Notes: generated by a model not told the origin, from the sequence alone. DNA of 64,000 bases from Ophioderma brevispina (GCA_023653785.1 JAMKCH010010218.1:27152-91151), one strand, 5' to 3'; positions 1-13,267 are shown, counted from the stretch's first letter. A program made the numbers and translations.

Positions 1-280
1 CGATTGTACCACGTAGAGTCTCCTGTGGAAATGTATGTTCGTCTATCTTATTCACTAGTTCTATACATGTAACCTTTGTTTCAAGGGCACTGGCAATCCC
101 ACGCTATGCGGTTAGCAGTGTCCTCATACTCAATCAACATTATTGTTTTGCTTATCACGTTAATTATATTTATATTGCATATTGCTTTGTTATCATGCAT
201 AGTATATTCTATAGTGTATATTTTGTGTTTTATGCATAATTATATTATATATGGTATATTTGATGATGAGATGAAATAAA

Positions 281-284
281 TTGA

Positions 285-317
<33 letters not shown>
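281..317 (+). repeat. (TGAT)n microsatellite after an AATAAA-like signal
   Basis: About nine TGAT units follow GATGAGATGAAATAAATTGA. LINEs of several clades end in such a signal plus a short microsatellite tail, so the AT-rich 180 bases before it could be the 3' end of a plus-strand non-LTR element. No coding remnant is visible in bases 1-280 to prove this. Confidence 0.8.
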
Positions 318-318
<1 letters not shown>

Positions 319-883
319 GTCCCATGATGCAAATGAGGTATTGCCATTCAAAGTTTCCGGTGCAAGCGGGCTACTGCCACAAACGTATTACAGCGCAGGA
401 CGGAAATCATGTATTAACCTCATTTGCATCCATGGACTTCTATATGAAACGTCTACAAAAAATTACCAAATATACAACAAAAGCAACAACGAATAATGCA
501 TTCCCAAACCTTCCAAGTATAACGACATGATGTCGAAATTGCGATCTGGTCAAGAAAATCTTCCTTATGATTTGTTTTGTATTTCATATTGTTAATATAA
601 TCCTGTGTAATCGTGGTAATAAAATTTGGGTCAATCAATGACAGCAACGTGACGTGAAGAGCATGTGGAAATTGAACAGGATGACAGTCAAAACTTTGGC
701 AAAAAGTTTGTTTGGGTGTGGGGGGGCGGGGGGGCGTAGACGGAATTGTGCGTCGTGTGCAGTGAATTTTTGGCAAAACAAATGGAGGAGAAGCGCGAAG
801 GGGAGGTCAAGGCGCGATTTCCTCCCGCCATCTCCCTTTCTCCACTCTCTCGGGCCCCCCCCCTCCTCCCGTTTTTGACCTCT

Positions 884-1083
884 GCCCGCTTGAGGGGGCA
901 ACAAAGTTCCCCGGTCTTGGGAAATTTTCCTCTTAGGGGGGTCAAAAAGGCCAATTTTTCCCGTCAGAGGGCTAAAAAAAAAAAACGGGGGGCTGAATTT
1001 AAGCATATTTTTGCAATTTTTTCCCGGCAAAGTCGTCAGGGGGGGGGGGCAACCGCCCCCCTGCCCACCCGCCTGTTACGCTT
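884..1083 (+). mobile_element. G/C-rich non-autonomous element, copy 1
   Basis: This ~200 bp block matches, in inverted orientation, the block at 2,164-2,406. Shared landmarks are CTTGGGAAATTTT, GGGGGGTCAAAAA, CAGAGGGCTAAAAAAA, GCAATTTTTT, AAAGTCGTCAGGGGG and CGCCTGTTACGC. No protein is encoded; the long frames here come from homopolymer-rich sequence. It looks like a short transposon whose ends carry CGTAACAGG. Confidence 0.7.
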
Positions 1084-2163
1084 ACTGTCTACTGGAACGA
1101 AAAAACAAAAATGATGTTTTTTTCCGGCACTCTGCTCTTCAAACTAGAAAGAGAAATTAAGGGTTTTTAACTACGGCGAAATGAAAAATGAAAGGTAGAG
1201 TTATTTATTATAGCGCTTTCATTACTACGATCAGATCAGACAGAACGATTTACGCTTTTCCCCCGCCACTAATCATCAGAATCATTCCGTTTCATCTGGC
1301 CGGAGATCGGTGATGAGGCGCCAAACAGCCATTCCACCCCACACTGATTGTAATATCCCTTAACAGATATAAAATGTTCGGTAGGGGCAACGAGGCAATG
1401 CGATTTACGTTGCCCATGGGCGCGTGGCCAGCAGGGGGGCCCTAGTAGACTGTACCACAGTCTCGGCTCTGTCTCTGGGTTTAGAACGTACTTGGTGAAA
1501 GAATAATGCTAAACTAAAAACTTGAGGACTTTTCAGCTTACCATCCCCGCCAACCAAACTTGTCCACAGAAGCCGTGAATTTGCACAGGGCTCCTGGAAA
1601 TAAACACTATGAGGTAGGGAGTAGCCCGCCGAGAGACTGTACGAATCGGTAGGGAAACTGTCTCCAGCAGTATCAATTCACAAGTAACGTGACGCATTAC
1701 CATGCGCAAACATCTCGGGTAATTTTGAATGCTAATTCGGGGACCATGGAACGAACACAACACGTGGTATCAATGGCACGCGACTTATGATCTTCATTTA
1801 TGATATACCTCTACCGCAGCTAATTGAATAGTCCTTAATTAAGTTTTGACATGCATGAATTATATGAAGAATTACAGTTTTCACTTTCGTGCGTTTGATA
1901 GCATTTATGTTGTACATATATTGTTTACAGAGCCACCTATTCAAGAGTGGCCCAAGTTATGGAAAATAAAACAATACATAAATACAAAAAGGACGGGGTA
2001 GGAGAAGCTGAGAAATCCGAAATTGGACTTGTGATTTATTCCTCGTTTATGTTGATTTGTTGTTGGTGGTTGTAGTATTTTCCCTATTGAGGATAGGCTT
2101 CTGATAATTCTGAAAATAAATAGGTAACCTACAGCCCACTGCGCCCGGTATATAAAAAGCGTT
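1084..2163. other. Intervening sequence, nothing recognised
   Basis: No exon, RNA gene or repeat structure that I can name. Short open frames (for example 1,533-1,763 minus) lack homology and splice context. Confidence 0.5.
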
Positions 2164-2406
2164 TCGCGTTTTGCCAGGCGTAACAGGCGGGGGAGGGGGG
2201 GGGGCAGGGGGGCCCCCCTGACGACTTTGGCCGGGGAGGAAGGAAAAAAAATTGCCAAAAATTCCATGCTAAATCACCGGTTTTTTTAGCCCTCTGACGG
2301 AAAAATTGAACTTTTTTTTGACCCCCCCTGAGAGGGAAAAATTTCCCAAGACTGGAAATAGGAGAATTTTGCCCCCTAAGAGCGGGCAAGCCTGTTACGC
2401 CACTGC
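2164..2406 (-). mobile_element. G/C-rich non-autonomous element, copy 2 with terminal inverted repeats
   Basis: This is the inverted, fuller copy of the element at 884-1,083. Its two ends are inverted repeats: CCAGGCGTAACAGGC near 2,175 and GCCTGTTACGCCACTG near 2,391-2,406. The CAGTGGCGTA-type end is shared with the elements at 26,470-26,700 and 50,165-50,393, so this seems to be a family of non-autonomous DNA transposons with polyC/polyG interiors. Confidence 0.65.
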
Positions 2407-2788
2407 GTCAGGGGAAATTCTCCCCTCCCCAGTGTCAGGACTCACTGCCGAGGCTTGAAAACCGTAAACCCATTGTTCTAAGGGTAATTTTTGCCGAAAA
2501 CGGCGAAATAGGGTACCAACTAGTGCAATCTCCACAATGTTGTGACCCTTCGACATGTGTTGTGTGACCTTTGAACACAGACTTGTTCTGTGCCCAGGTC
2601 AGTATTTCTACGCAAATTGAAGTTTAGATGAGCCATAAAACCACACACATTAAAAAAAAACCCTGATAACAAACAATTAGACGTCTTCCCCTACCTTCTG
2701 CTAATATTAAAAACAATTAGCCCCCCCCCCCCAACACTCCCACCTGGAAGCGACGGCGTTGTGTAAGGCTAGGCTGTTTGCCACCTTT

Positions 2789-3000
2789 CCTTGTCACCCA
2801 AAACACCCCATATTTATTTAATTTCACCAAGGACCCCATATTTTGTGAAAAATTTACCACTGTCACCCAAAGACCCTATTTTGGAGAAAAATAAAATCTC
2901 TCCCAAAGACCCAATTGCGGAAAATTTTGCATATGTCAATCGGAAAACCCCTAATTTGGGTACTTGGCTATCTCTCACCCAAAGGCCCCTATTGTTTCAG
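2789..3000 (+). repeat. Short tandem repeat, CCCAAAGACCC units
   Basis: Five to six degenerate units of about 35-45 bases, each with a variant of CACCCAAAGACCCNATTTTG followed by an A/T-rich half with GAAAAAT. The repeat creates an apparent peptide pattern (SPKDPI, SPRTPY), which is a by-product of the DNA repeat and not evidence for a protein. Confidence 0.75.
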
Positions 3001-3407
3001 TCCTCTGGTCAACGAATGCCTTGGTTGGAAAGCCGAGGCCTACCACCCCATTATCCATGTCTTTATAGTGCGTGCCCCCCCCCCCTTCCAAACCGGTGGT
3101 CAGCCGATGTCAAAATATAACGAATTGCATAGCGACTGCAGACCGGCAGCAGATCTGTTTTAGTAATATAGATATCTGGGATTTTCGATACGAGCAATGA
3201 TTAAATTGTCTTCTCAAGCTTCCTTTAAGAGCATGAGGAGGAAGGGTTTATTGAATGAATGCAAATAAAATTAGAATGGAGGGATCTTTATTCAATTAGT
3301 TTACAAACTATCAAAATAAAAATGATTTATACCGTATAGTAAGAGGAGCAATAAATGTACACGACAAGGGTTTCCGGATATTTGATTCAAAGTGATAATA
3401 AGTAATT

Positions 3408-3441
3408 AAAAAAAAAAAAAAAAAAAATTAAAAAAAAAAAA

Positions 3442-3486
<45 letters not shown>

Positions 3487-3612
3487 AAAAAAAAAAAAAA
3501 AAAAAAAAAACCCCCAAAAAAAAAAACAAAACAAAAAAAAAACAAATCCCCCCCCCCCCCAAAAAACCCCCAAAAAAAAAAAAACAAAACAAAAAAACAA
3601 ACAAAAAAAAAC
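3408..3612. repeat. A/C-only low-complexity tract
   Basis: About 205 bases almost entirely A with blocks of C and only two or three T; there is no G. It includes runs of more than 25 A and a run of 13 C. It generates spurious Phe-rich frames on the minus strand. Confidence 0.95.
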
Positions 3613-3769
3613 ATACATAAAAAGACTAGTACTCTTATATTTTGATTGAGTTTCAATAAAAATGCATATAATAAAGGTTCAAATAAAAACATTTTTAAAA
3701 CGAAAATCTGTGAATTGGGAGGCCAAAACACATGCCTAAGCAAAACCACCAATGGGCGCGTGCGACCAA

Positions 3770-4365
3770 ATATGGCACAGCTCCACGTATCAAAATAATG
3801 GCGAGTTTTCCCGCGCGGCCAAAGTTTCACTCGCTGTGTATCGAGGTTTTCCTCGCCCAATGTCGAAGTGTGAGCGTATATGTCGACGTTTACAGCCGCA
3901 TCTGTCCAGTTGCCCGCTATTACATCGATTTTGACGGCTCTATTATGGTGAGTTTGACATAAATCTGTCAGTTCTAAAATCTCGACCATGATTTTTTATC
4001 AACATGAGGAAACACTCGACAGATTTTTTGGTGTATGTGTAAAAAAAGTATCATGTCGAGTTTGCTCATGTTGAGAAACAATCATGTCGAGTTTGCTCAT
4101 GTTGAGAAAAAAATCTGTCGAGTTTGCTCATGTTGAGAAAAAAATCAGTCCAGTTTGCACATGTTGAAAACAAATCATCCAGTTTTTTAAAAAACTCGGC
4201 ATGATTATTTGGACATGATTTATTCTGGAATGATGTATGAAACTCGGACATAGAGTTCCAAACTGGAGAGGCAGCGCCGTAAAACCGATACTTTATATTT
4301 CGGGGTAAACCGATCTACAGCGCTGAAAACTCGCCATGATTTAAATACGTGGAGGTGCCTACGAC
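3770..4365. mobile_element. Candidate foldback/MITE element with internal tandem repeats
   Basis: The left part has CTCCACGTATCAAAATAATGG and GCGAGTTTTC; the right part has, in inverted order, GAAAACTCGCCATGATTTAA and ATACGTGGAG, so the ends form inverted repeats about 590 bases apart. Between them, 4,050-4,190 holds three to four ~40-base units of TGTCGAGTTTGCTCATGTTG plus an A-run, and the same TCGA/CATGA words recur inverted near 3,980-4,020. No target duplication is obvious. Confidence 0.55.
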
Positions 4366-7130
4366 AACCCCACATGGCCAAGGTGGCTGTCAACAGCCAG
4401 CTCAGTCAGTTCCAGGCCCCGTTTGAATCTGCGCAAAGAAATAAGCCGTCACACTGATTGGTATGGCTAAGGTTCGTACGCACATACGCCACGTCGAGAG
4501 ACAGTGCGAGGTTATACAGAACCATGTGTTTGGACTTAATGTTTGTGGCGGAGGAGTAATTACACGACTCGGGGGAGGGGAGATCAGGGGGAGATTCAGA
4601 GGGGGAGATGGAGACGTTTTCCCTACCAGATTCGGAGGTACAAGGAATATGGGTTTTGAAGATGTCTAGTTGTCATTTTCAGTGGCTTAGCGTTTTCATC
4701 ACCTTGGACCCGAGGGAGGGTCTACGGGGCCCAAACTCACGATTTACAATCGGTCAGGGATCATGAGTCATCTGCTATATTGCCGTTACGTCACACGTGT
4801 TCTCACAAAAATTACAAATTTGGGGGGAAATTGGCACACCGGAAATAAATGGGCCCGGTCGGTTTCAAATCAAATAACGTTCACCAAAATCACCTGTGCA
4901 AACGTTCAATTTAACAGTTTATAAGAAAGTACTTCATTTTAATAAAAAAAAATCTAGGCAAACAATTAGAGATTGCTTTCAGTTCCAAAATCTTTAATTC
5001 TACATTTGATATGGACAATATCACACAAATGAAAACGGACATTGGGGACGTTGACCGTGGCGGTAGGTGTATCAGAGTACTATTAAATATAATCAAAACG
5101 CCATTATGATATTTACTAGATATACATAAGTCGTTAATATCATATATTAGCTTAGGTGTTGGAGCTTGTTAAGGGATAGTCGGGAATAGCTTCTTGCTAA
5201 CTTCCCGGGGTTAATCTACATGTAAAACCGTATACATGTACAATGATAAGGGTTAGCGTGGTTAACAGCTAAATTTTAGGCTTGTTAAAAACGTTGATTC
5301 TGGACATATAGGTAGTAGTAGTAATATAAGGGAAATAAAGAAAATAAATTTACAACCAGCAAAAGTTTATGGCCAATAGGAATCAGGGCACAATTTGTTT
5401 TACTCTAGATAGGATACATTTGCTCCTCCCGCACGCTTTTTAGGGTAATAACACAGAAACTTTTTGACAAAGTGCAATGCTTCGTCAACATTTTTGGAAT
5501 AAAGAGTAAAATATTGAGTACAGGAATAATAAAGCCTAAAGTATAATTGAGTTGCTATAATTGCATAACAATTCGTCGGTTCTGCATGGCATAGCTTGGG
5601 GAAAATTTCACAACGTAGAAGGAAGCAAGAGTAGCTGGGTCAAAATATATGCATTAAAAATTTAATAAAAGAAAAACAAATTTGTTATGTACCGAATAGT
5701 ATTGAACGATTACCTTCTACAAATGATGAGGATGGTCATGGTGTAAAAAAGGGACCCATTTCTATAACAGTAAGTTCTGAAATGAGGAGTAGGCTATTGT
5801 TATACGACTTTCGGTGTTTGGGGGGGGGGGGCTGTAATGTAATCAGAGGGATGAATGTAACAATTTTTGCCGGTTCAAGTTATATCAGAGGTGGTTGTAT
5901 ACGATCAAGAAAAGTAACATTTTACTGTACACCTACAAACATTGTTTTTCCCATATGTTTATGAATGATGGGGATTATTGAATTGTATATTCTATTGTAA
6001 AGCCAACTATCAGTCATTTTTTCCAAATTCGAAATGCCCATTTTTTTTTTAATTGTAGTGTTCCAAATGTAGGTTATCAAAACAAATTATCTATATTACA
6101 GTTCTTGTGGAAAAAACAGGGGACACTAAAGCATTTAAAGCAGTCTTGAAGATGTCATTTACGGACTGTTTCTAAACCTAAAAAGTGATCCCGACTTTTA
6201 TTAGTACACCAAAGCATAAAAATCGTCACTGATTGACAAATACACCGTGGTTTAATACGGCTTAGCCACTTCCAGAGGTCTTTAATAGTTAACAATTTCA
6301 ACTACAACAGTGCAAAAATGACTTCGATGTGAAAAAGGAGGGGGGGGGGGCGCGATTAATTTACATTTTGAAAAAAAAAATCGCTGATAGTGGCTGTATA
6401 CTATATAAAAGCACCGATGGCGGTTGGTGATTTTTTTCTTTGAGGTGGGGTGGGGTGAGGATAATTTTTTCTTGACAAATCCAATGTGATTCGCGTTAAC
6501 AATGTATGGGACAACACCTTTTCATTCTCGATAAAATATCAATAACAACCACGATTCATAGATGATGACGATTAGTATAAGAGCTTATAAGCCCCTATTT
6601 ATGCAGTTGGAAAGAATTTCATTATCTGTGTATATGTTCACACGTCAACAACCGGGTTCTTAATTAGCCCTAATGAAGGGTGAACCAAACATAAATATAA
6701 ATGTAAAAACAACAACCACGATGACAACAGGAAATATAAAAAAGTAAAACACCCAAAATAAATACATCAAACAAAACATGAAAAATCCAACGTATTATTA
6801 TTATTTGGCCTGTTCTCACAAAATCGTAAATAAGGTAATTTAAGGTTTATGCCAGAAGACTAGCAAAGCCAACTGATCGAACCTGTTTGAAGTAGTTAGT
6901 ATGTCATAACAGGAAAAATATTAGAGACAGTGGTGATATTGTAGCAGTTAGTTTTATGGATAAGAAAACTTGTATCCCAGTTCAAACAGTCAAATCTTGA
7001 TACAATATAGAATGAAATCGTACTTTACATTTAGTCCTTCATTTACAATAGGCGAAGTTTGTAATAGCCCTTTCAAGGTATGAGTGGTTTTAGATCTTAA
7101 AATGTAATTACACATTAGTAGGTGGGTTAG
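4366..7130. other. AT-rich intergenic sequence, nothing recognised
   Basis: Contains scattered homopolymers (G11 near 5,820, G10 near 6,343) and a few short frames, with no domain, splice-site pairs or repeats that I can support. Confidence 0.5.
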
Positions 7131-7200
7131 ACTATAGCATAGTGGTTAGAGTTGGCTTCTCAAAATGAGAAGCTCTTAGGACCAGGACTTGTGGGCTTTC
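7130..7200 (+). pseudogene. Possible tRNA-derived (SINE head) relic
   Basis: TAGCATAGTGGTTAGAG resembles a tRNA D-arm/A-box. It is followed by a stem-loop, GCTTCTCAAAATGAGAAGC, in the anticodon-arm position, with a 7-base loop. The B-box position reads GGACCAGGACTTG and does not match GGTTCGAATCC, so this is not a working tRNA. A tRNA-derived SINE fragment is my best guess. Confidence 0.35.
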
Positions 7201-8146
7201 ATTTTATTTTTAATGCATTTATCATGCTGACTTCAAAAGTTGTCATGAAAAGCAGAAGTGAAAAATAAACAACAGTCCCCTCACTCGCATGCAGATGTCA
7301 AACATTAGCTCCATGGGTTGTAAACAACTGAACCAGTATCGCGGTAGGATTACCCTATAAGTCTGAACACCAGGAGATGGTAACAATTACCCCAATTAAC
7401 CAGTTGTTATGTTCGTTAGAACACCCGGTGACCTACATGACGTGTTATCCTCCTGTCGGGAATTCAGATTAACCGTTTAGCTTCTCGATATTCAAATAAC
7501 CGATGGCAGTTCGGCAATTCCGGCAAAAACAATTTAGGTATTTAAAGGAGAACCGTAATTTCTTTATGGTAAATGTGCAACAAATGTAACCAGAAAAAGA
7601 GATGGGAAGTGCAACGTGGGACTCGATGATGTCCCAATCAAAAAGTGTTAGGCTATTGCTTTTCAGGTCGGTTGATTGTCATAACTTGTTTGTATTTTTG
7701 AGTGAGTAGATTCCCAAGGATATCCCAATTGTGAAACCTAACAATAACAAAACGCGGACAAGGTTTGGGTAAATAAAGCGGGAACTATACATAGTGGGGA
7801 GTCTCCCATAGGTGGGGAGGCGATGTTCAAGGTTGCCCAAATTACTACGAAACCATGGTTTTCAGTGGAAAACGGGAATTCGCAAAAAGCAGTTTTGAGA
7901 ACCTGGTTTCCCAAATGTGGCACCAAATTCGAAAAAAAAATTTTCGAATAAAAATCCTGGTTTTCTTGCCAATTTACATGCATGTCCAAGGTTTTGACCA
8001 TCTGTTTTTCGGCCGAAAAAAAATTCTTTAACCAAAATTTGGTTTCAAATCGAGAAAACAGGTGTGGGGGAAAGTAACAAGGCGAACTTGTAATTACGCG
8101 ATGCGTAAAATAAGATCCCCCGCCGCATTGTCGCGATCCCTAACAT

Positions 8147-8750
8147 GTGATAAATGCAATACAACACCCACCCCCTCCCCAACACATGAAAAAAAACAAA
8201 AAAAGAACAAAAAAAGGAAATAAAACAAAAATTTCAAAAACCCACACAGAAAAAACAAAAAAAAATAACACTAAAAAAAAAAAAAAAAGAAAAAAACACC
8301 CAACAACACGGACCAACACACCACAATGCCCAATACCCAACAAATGACACCAACAATAAAACCAGCCCAAAAACTTGCAACAAACCCACCACTATAAACC
8401 CCCCTCAACACCAACCCCCCGAACAACCACCCACCCGTAAATTGCTTGCCCTCCCCAACACCCCGCCAACACGCCAACTCCCCTCCACAACACTCGCACA
8501 CCCACCCTCCTCCCAACACATCACCCCCTCCACAAACACTCCCACCTCCTCCCAACACTTTCACCCCATCCACAGGCACCCCACACCACACACCACAACC
8601 CCCTCCAACACCCTGCAACACCCCACCCTCCCAAACACAATAGCTGCAAACACAAACAACCCCTTGCCTAAAACCCTACCACAACCCCACCCACGCCCCA
8701 ACACCCCGCAATACCTAACCCCCTCCCCAACACCCCACTCCCTCCCTTAT
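8147..8750. repeat. A/C-rich, nearly G-free low-complexity region
   Basis: About 600 bases in which G is nearly absent from the plus strand. The first part is A-rich with C; the second is built from irregular CCCAACACCCC and CACCAC words. It produces long but meaningless frames on both strands (Pro/Thr-rich on plus, Gly/Val/Cys-rich on minus). Confidence 0.9.
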
Positions 8751-9039
8751 TGCATTAGTAGTCTAAGTTGCGAAAAGGAATGTGCCATCCGACCCGTACC
8801 ATTTATGAGATACAGCAATTACGCATATTTAATTAGCGCATTTGCATACCTAAAGACGCTGGCCGCATTCTATCACCCTACTTTCAAATTGCAAAAAAAG
8901 ATGTGACATGATAGGCTTCATGGCCACGCAGGAATTTTGAGTATCCACTGTACAGTGTTCAAAATATAGCAATTACGTGATTTTTGCACTATTTAATTAG
9001 CTCATTCGCCATACTCAATTTGCCCAAAAGTTACGACAA

Positions 9040-9785
9040 AATTCTAATAAGGGTCGAGAACTCTTCAGCCCGTTCCTTCCACAAGGTACATCAATATAAG
9101 CCTTACGGAACTCCAGAAAAACTGTACACAAGCCTGCAGGTAAAAGGTTCATAAATTATGCAAATGAGGATACTTAATTAGCTTATTTACACCCAAAATC
9201 TAATTTCAGGTCGAGAACTCATCAACCGCTTCTTTCCACCAAATTAATCTTGTTATCCTTACGGAACTCCAGATAAATCGTATTTATACAACAGGGTTAA
9301 CCATTTTATCACGGACGAACCCAACGACGGAAATTAAATATACAAATTATGCAAATGAGATACTTATTAGCATATCTCGCCCAAAATCTAATCAGGTCGA
9401 GAACTCTCAACCCGCTTCTTTCCACCAAGTTAATCATTGTTGCCCTTACGGAACTCCAGCTAAATCGTATACAACATGGGTTTAACAAAAATTTTTTTTT
9501 TTTTTTTTTTTTATCCGGACGAAACCGAACAACGAACGGAATAATTATGCAATATGACGATACTTAATTAGCATAAATTACACCCAAAATCTAATCAGGT
9601 CGAGAATCATCAACACGATCTTTCCACCAAGTTACATCATGTTTTTCTTACGGAACTCAGATAAATCGTACTTACGCACATGGGTTAACATTTTTATCAC
9701 GGACGAACGCAAACGGACAAACGGACGGACGCTGCGCATTTTATAGTCCCCATTCAGAACTCGTTCGGCGGGGACAATTATAGTC
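9040..9785 (+). repeat. Tandem array, ~165-190 bp units
   Basis: Four degenerate units. Each has a TTATGCAAATGAG / ACTTAATTAGC part, CAAAATCTAATCAGGTCGAG, TTTCCACCAAGTTA, CTTACGGAACTCCAG, AAATCGTA and GGTTAACATTTTATCACGG. The last unit runs into ACGGACAAACGGACGGACG and a GGCGGGGACAATTATAG end. One unit holds a T24 run near 9,490. The array at 31,700-32,110 is a related, more diverged version. Confidence 0.85.
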
Positions 9786-11520
9786 CGCGTACTCATAGTC
9801 GGCGAAAACGGTCAGTTAAACTCTTCACAAAACATTAGTTTCACCCTTTATTCGTCTCATGTGGCTACCGGCGGACTATATCTGCTTTCACACGGGGTTT
9901 ATTGAATTTCAGAACTGATTTTTTTCAAAATCTTGGCTTTTGTCAAGGGATGGGAGAAGAAAGAGAGCGGCATGGGAATGGACTTGTCAATCGGGGGGGG
10001 CGAGGGGGGGCACCCCCCACGTTTTTTGGGTGGAGGCCACAATATCAAATGTCCCCCATGATTTGTACTAAGGCCCACGGGCTACCCCCCGCTTACTAAG
10101 GAGGAGCCGTGTGCCTCGCCCAACCCCCGTCGAAAAACCAATGCGACAATGACTTATACGTTGGCAAATGCTCTAACACATCAAATTTCCAACATTTTCC
10201 ACGCTACGCGCGGTTCCTAGAGGGAGTTATAAATACATGGAAACGCCGATCTGGTCAACATTAAGGCTTTTTTCATTTATTTATTTGTTATTTCAGGGGC
10301 CCCATTCTCCGTTAAAGGTTTTTACAAGTTTGGTCCTCAAAATGACGAAATATCAACATTAAGGGGAATTCATGCTGAAAATCATTGAAATCGTAAACTT
10401 GAATCTTCTCAGAAAACACGGAACAATGCATGGGTGTTGATTTTAAAAATATATCCGATTTTTAGTATATTGCCTTAACTTTAACACTTAAGTAACTATC
10501 TGTCGTGACGTATCTGTCGGGCATTTTTCTTAGTCGTGCTGTTCATGATGAAAGTACGTGCTTCACCGACTTCGTCTCTATACGTTTCAGTTATTACCTT
10601 CATACTAAAGCATGGTTTGTATTCGACTTTAAATGTAATTCTTAATTTTTGGCAAGAAGCGTAGCAGGAGAGATGTAACGTATCTGTCGCGGGTATGAAC
10701 GTAACAGGAGGATGTCTTTCATTACTAGGGCTGGAATTGTTACGTTGGAAATCCTATTTTTAGGCAAAACATGTATAATATACATGACATCTTCCTCTAT
10801 TTATCACATATTGGAACATTAGGGATTTCAGCGTTATTTTTAGCAATTTTGTAACGCATTCGAATTATCTTAACGTATCTGTTTGCAATATTGGCGACAT
10901 GCTCTCAGAGACCTCTTGCAAACTTTAATAATCCATATTTCATTTTGTTAAACTTAACATTAGTGTGCATAATTAAGGCTGATAAAAATGCAAGGCAATC
11001 TTTGGATATGCCTCTCTTGTGTAACGAGCAGGGATACATTTTAAAGAACGATTGGGGGGGCTTGCGACATGGCGAAAAAGCAAGAATTATGCATCTTTAA
11101 GCCTTATTGCTTGAATTACACTTTCTCATCCGGTACAACATCTAGATCCGGATCATTTGAAACATAACTCCCTAGTATAATTTATATTCATAAACATCAT
11201 TCATCTTAAAGGCAAAAACAAGCTCAAACTGGTTCATGACTGTTGAGCGACACTAAAATGACTTTTTGAAACTTAATCGGAGAATGGACCTTCAATTAAT
11301 GCTTTTGCCAACCTTTTCACATGGATTCCTTTTCTCATTTTAGACGCTTTAGGTTGCCATGTCAACATCTCTATTTTTCAATTTACCGCTGTATTAAAAT
11401 TTAAATGTTTGTTTTAGAATTTTAGGTGATGTTTCCGTTTGTAAGAAAAAGGCGAATTCTAAGAAGATTTTATATACATAAACGCTATAGTCTTTGGTAC
11501 CAAATTGGATGGACTTTTTT
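9786..11520. other. Intergenic sequence, nothing recognised
   Basis: No domain or repeat identified. Near 10,500-10,900 the phrase AACGTATCTGTC recurs four times at irregular spacing, perhaps an old tandem repeat. Confidence 0.45.
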
Positions 11521-11527
11521 CAATGGT

Positions 11528-11615
11528 TTATAGAAAGAGCATACCTTCAAATATCTTTCTCTAAGGGAATCTAATTTGTCCGTAGATATTAAAATTTTTA
11601 TGACAGGGTTTTTAT
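11528..11615 (+). repeat. Dispersed repeat, copy 1
   Basis: ATAGAAAGAGCATACCT, TTTCTCTAAGGGA, TCTAATTTGTCCGTAGATATT and TTTTTATGACAG recur in the same order at 16,117-16,200. A second shared piece, a TGTATCAAA/ATGTGCATG block, lies at 11,812-11,845 here and inverted at 16,087-16,115. Family unknown. Confidence 0.65.
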
Positions 11616-12836
11616 ATGAATGCAAAAAAAACCCGGCTATTTTGTTGGAACTGAGAAATAGGGTGTTGTGAAGGGGAAATTGGGTGTTAGGGTAGGGAGA
11701 TTGGGTGTTTATGTAGGGAGATGGGGTGATGGGGGGATTACACATTCTAACAAATTTTTTATTTAACGCGACTCTTCTGGGAGACTGAATTTAGGACATT
11801 TTCAATGTTTAATACAGTGTGTATCAAACAAAAATGTGCATGAAGAAAACGCAAATTTGGCGCATTACCTGTGATATTCACAAAGTTTGATGGTTGTCGT
11901 AATTGGCATATTTTCTATGCTGAAAGAATGATGAAATTTTATAGAAATGCGGCTGAATATGATAGATTCGTAGCTAATCCATTTTACCCCCCATTCCAAT
12001 GAAGATTTAAGCTGGGTTTCATTGTGAATATGGTGGACAATCTGTCATGAATCTTTGCTTTCAGAAGAATAAATTGCAGAATAATCAGATTCATCGTGAA
12101 TGCAATTATAATCATTGCAATGACTCCAATCAGATTAATTTTAACAACCGATATTACTTTTAAAATTGTAACATTCAAAAGTCAATTATCACCTGGTCCC
12201 TCGAGAGTGAAACAATATTCTCTTTTTTCAAAATAACTTTATTTTCTAAGATTCAAGTTCAATTATTCAGCATAACATACGTCGTGAAGAAATGTAAATA
12301 TTACAGTATATAATATAAATAATACATAAACATGAAGTATCAATTGTAAACTATACTAAGATGAACATTGCGGGATACGGATATGCTAGGACCAGTAATG
12401 GACACCCGATAGGGCTTAATAGTTACTACGCGGCCCTGTAATACATACACGTCAAATATACTCAATAATTTACAATATTACAAAATTACAATTAATGACA
12501 CAAGTAGTGATGAAATAAAATGTATTACCTATGTAAATATACATAACAAAACAAAAAAATATCTAAGCTAAACAGACACCTTAACGTAGAAACAGGATCC
12601 GGGAATTGGGGGGGGGGGGAAACAAGAAAAGACAGACTTTTCAACATATCTTGCTGCGGTATTAATACTATTGCATGAGGAAGCATAGGTTGAAGAGTAG
12701 AGCGGTGAATGAAAAAGTAAAGGATTAAGAGAATGGTAAATGATATTAAGAATAAAGTTAGGACGAGAAATAAGGACTTGGGGAGTAATTAAAAAAGAAC
12801 TGTACTGTTTGATGAAATGTTTTTTTCAGTTGAGCT

Positions 12837-13267
12837 TTAAAAGTATTTTTGTTTGTAATTGTTGTGATGGATTCCTGGGAGATCATTCCAGAGCTTTGCG
12901 CCGTGATACTGAATTAAGTGCTTTTCAGAGGTAGATTTTGGGAGGGGAAGATGATGTTTGTCGGCTTCTCTGGTGTTTATAGCTGTGGATTTGTCTGTTG
13001 TGTTAAGTATTGCTGAAGTTCGGAGGTAAATGATTCTTGTGACTGAGTCAAACATGAATACGCTGTTTGAAGTTGGTTGCGGTTTTTCGTGATTGAGTAA
13101 CGGCAAAGTGTGAGTTCTGGGGGTGAATTTGTGATAGTCGAATGGCCCAATTCTGTGTGATGTTTAGTTTGGTGAGGCGTGAATGATAGTTGGAGCTTGG
13201 AGGCCCAAATGATGTTACAGTAGATAAGGTGTGGGAGAACTAGTGTGTTGTAAAGTGATTTTAAGCG
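12837..13267 (-). pseudogene. Non-LTR retrotransposon reverse transcriptase, C-terminal part
   Basis: Minus-strand frames read SLYNTLVLPHLIYCNIIWAS, the helix-rich region after the polymerase fingers/palm in LINE reverse transcriptases, followed in the neighbouring frame by a HGAKLWNDLPG-type C-terminal block. At least one frameshift separates the two. This is the downstream half of the element whose catalytic part lies at 14,640-15,340; the 1.4 kb between is an insertion. The untranslated tail probably continues to about 12,220, where AATAAAG appears on the minus strand. Confidence 0.85.

Noticed and set aside
635..1114. Overlapping frames of 88-131 residues on both strands
   Set aside because: They come from the G/C- and A-run-rich MITE sequence repeated at 2,164-2,406.
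3387..3989. A 200-residue minus-strand frame
   Set aside because: Most of it is Phe-rich translation of the A/C-only tract; no domain.
8271..8906. Pro/Thr-rich (plus) and Gly-rich (minus) frames, up to 154 residues
   Set aside because: Low-complexity A/C DNA read in several frames; nothing conserved.
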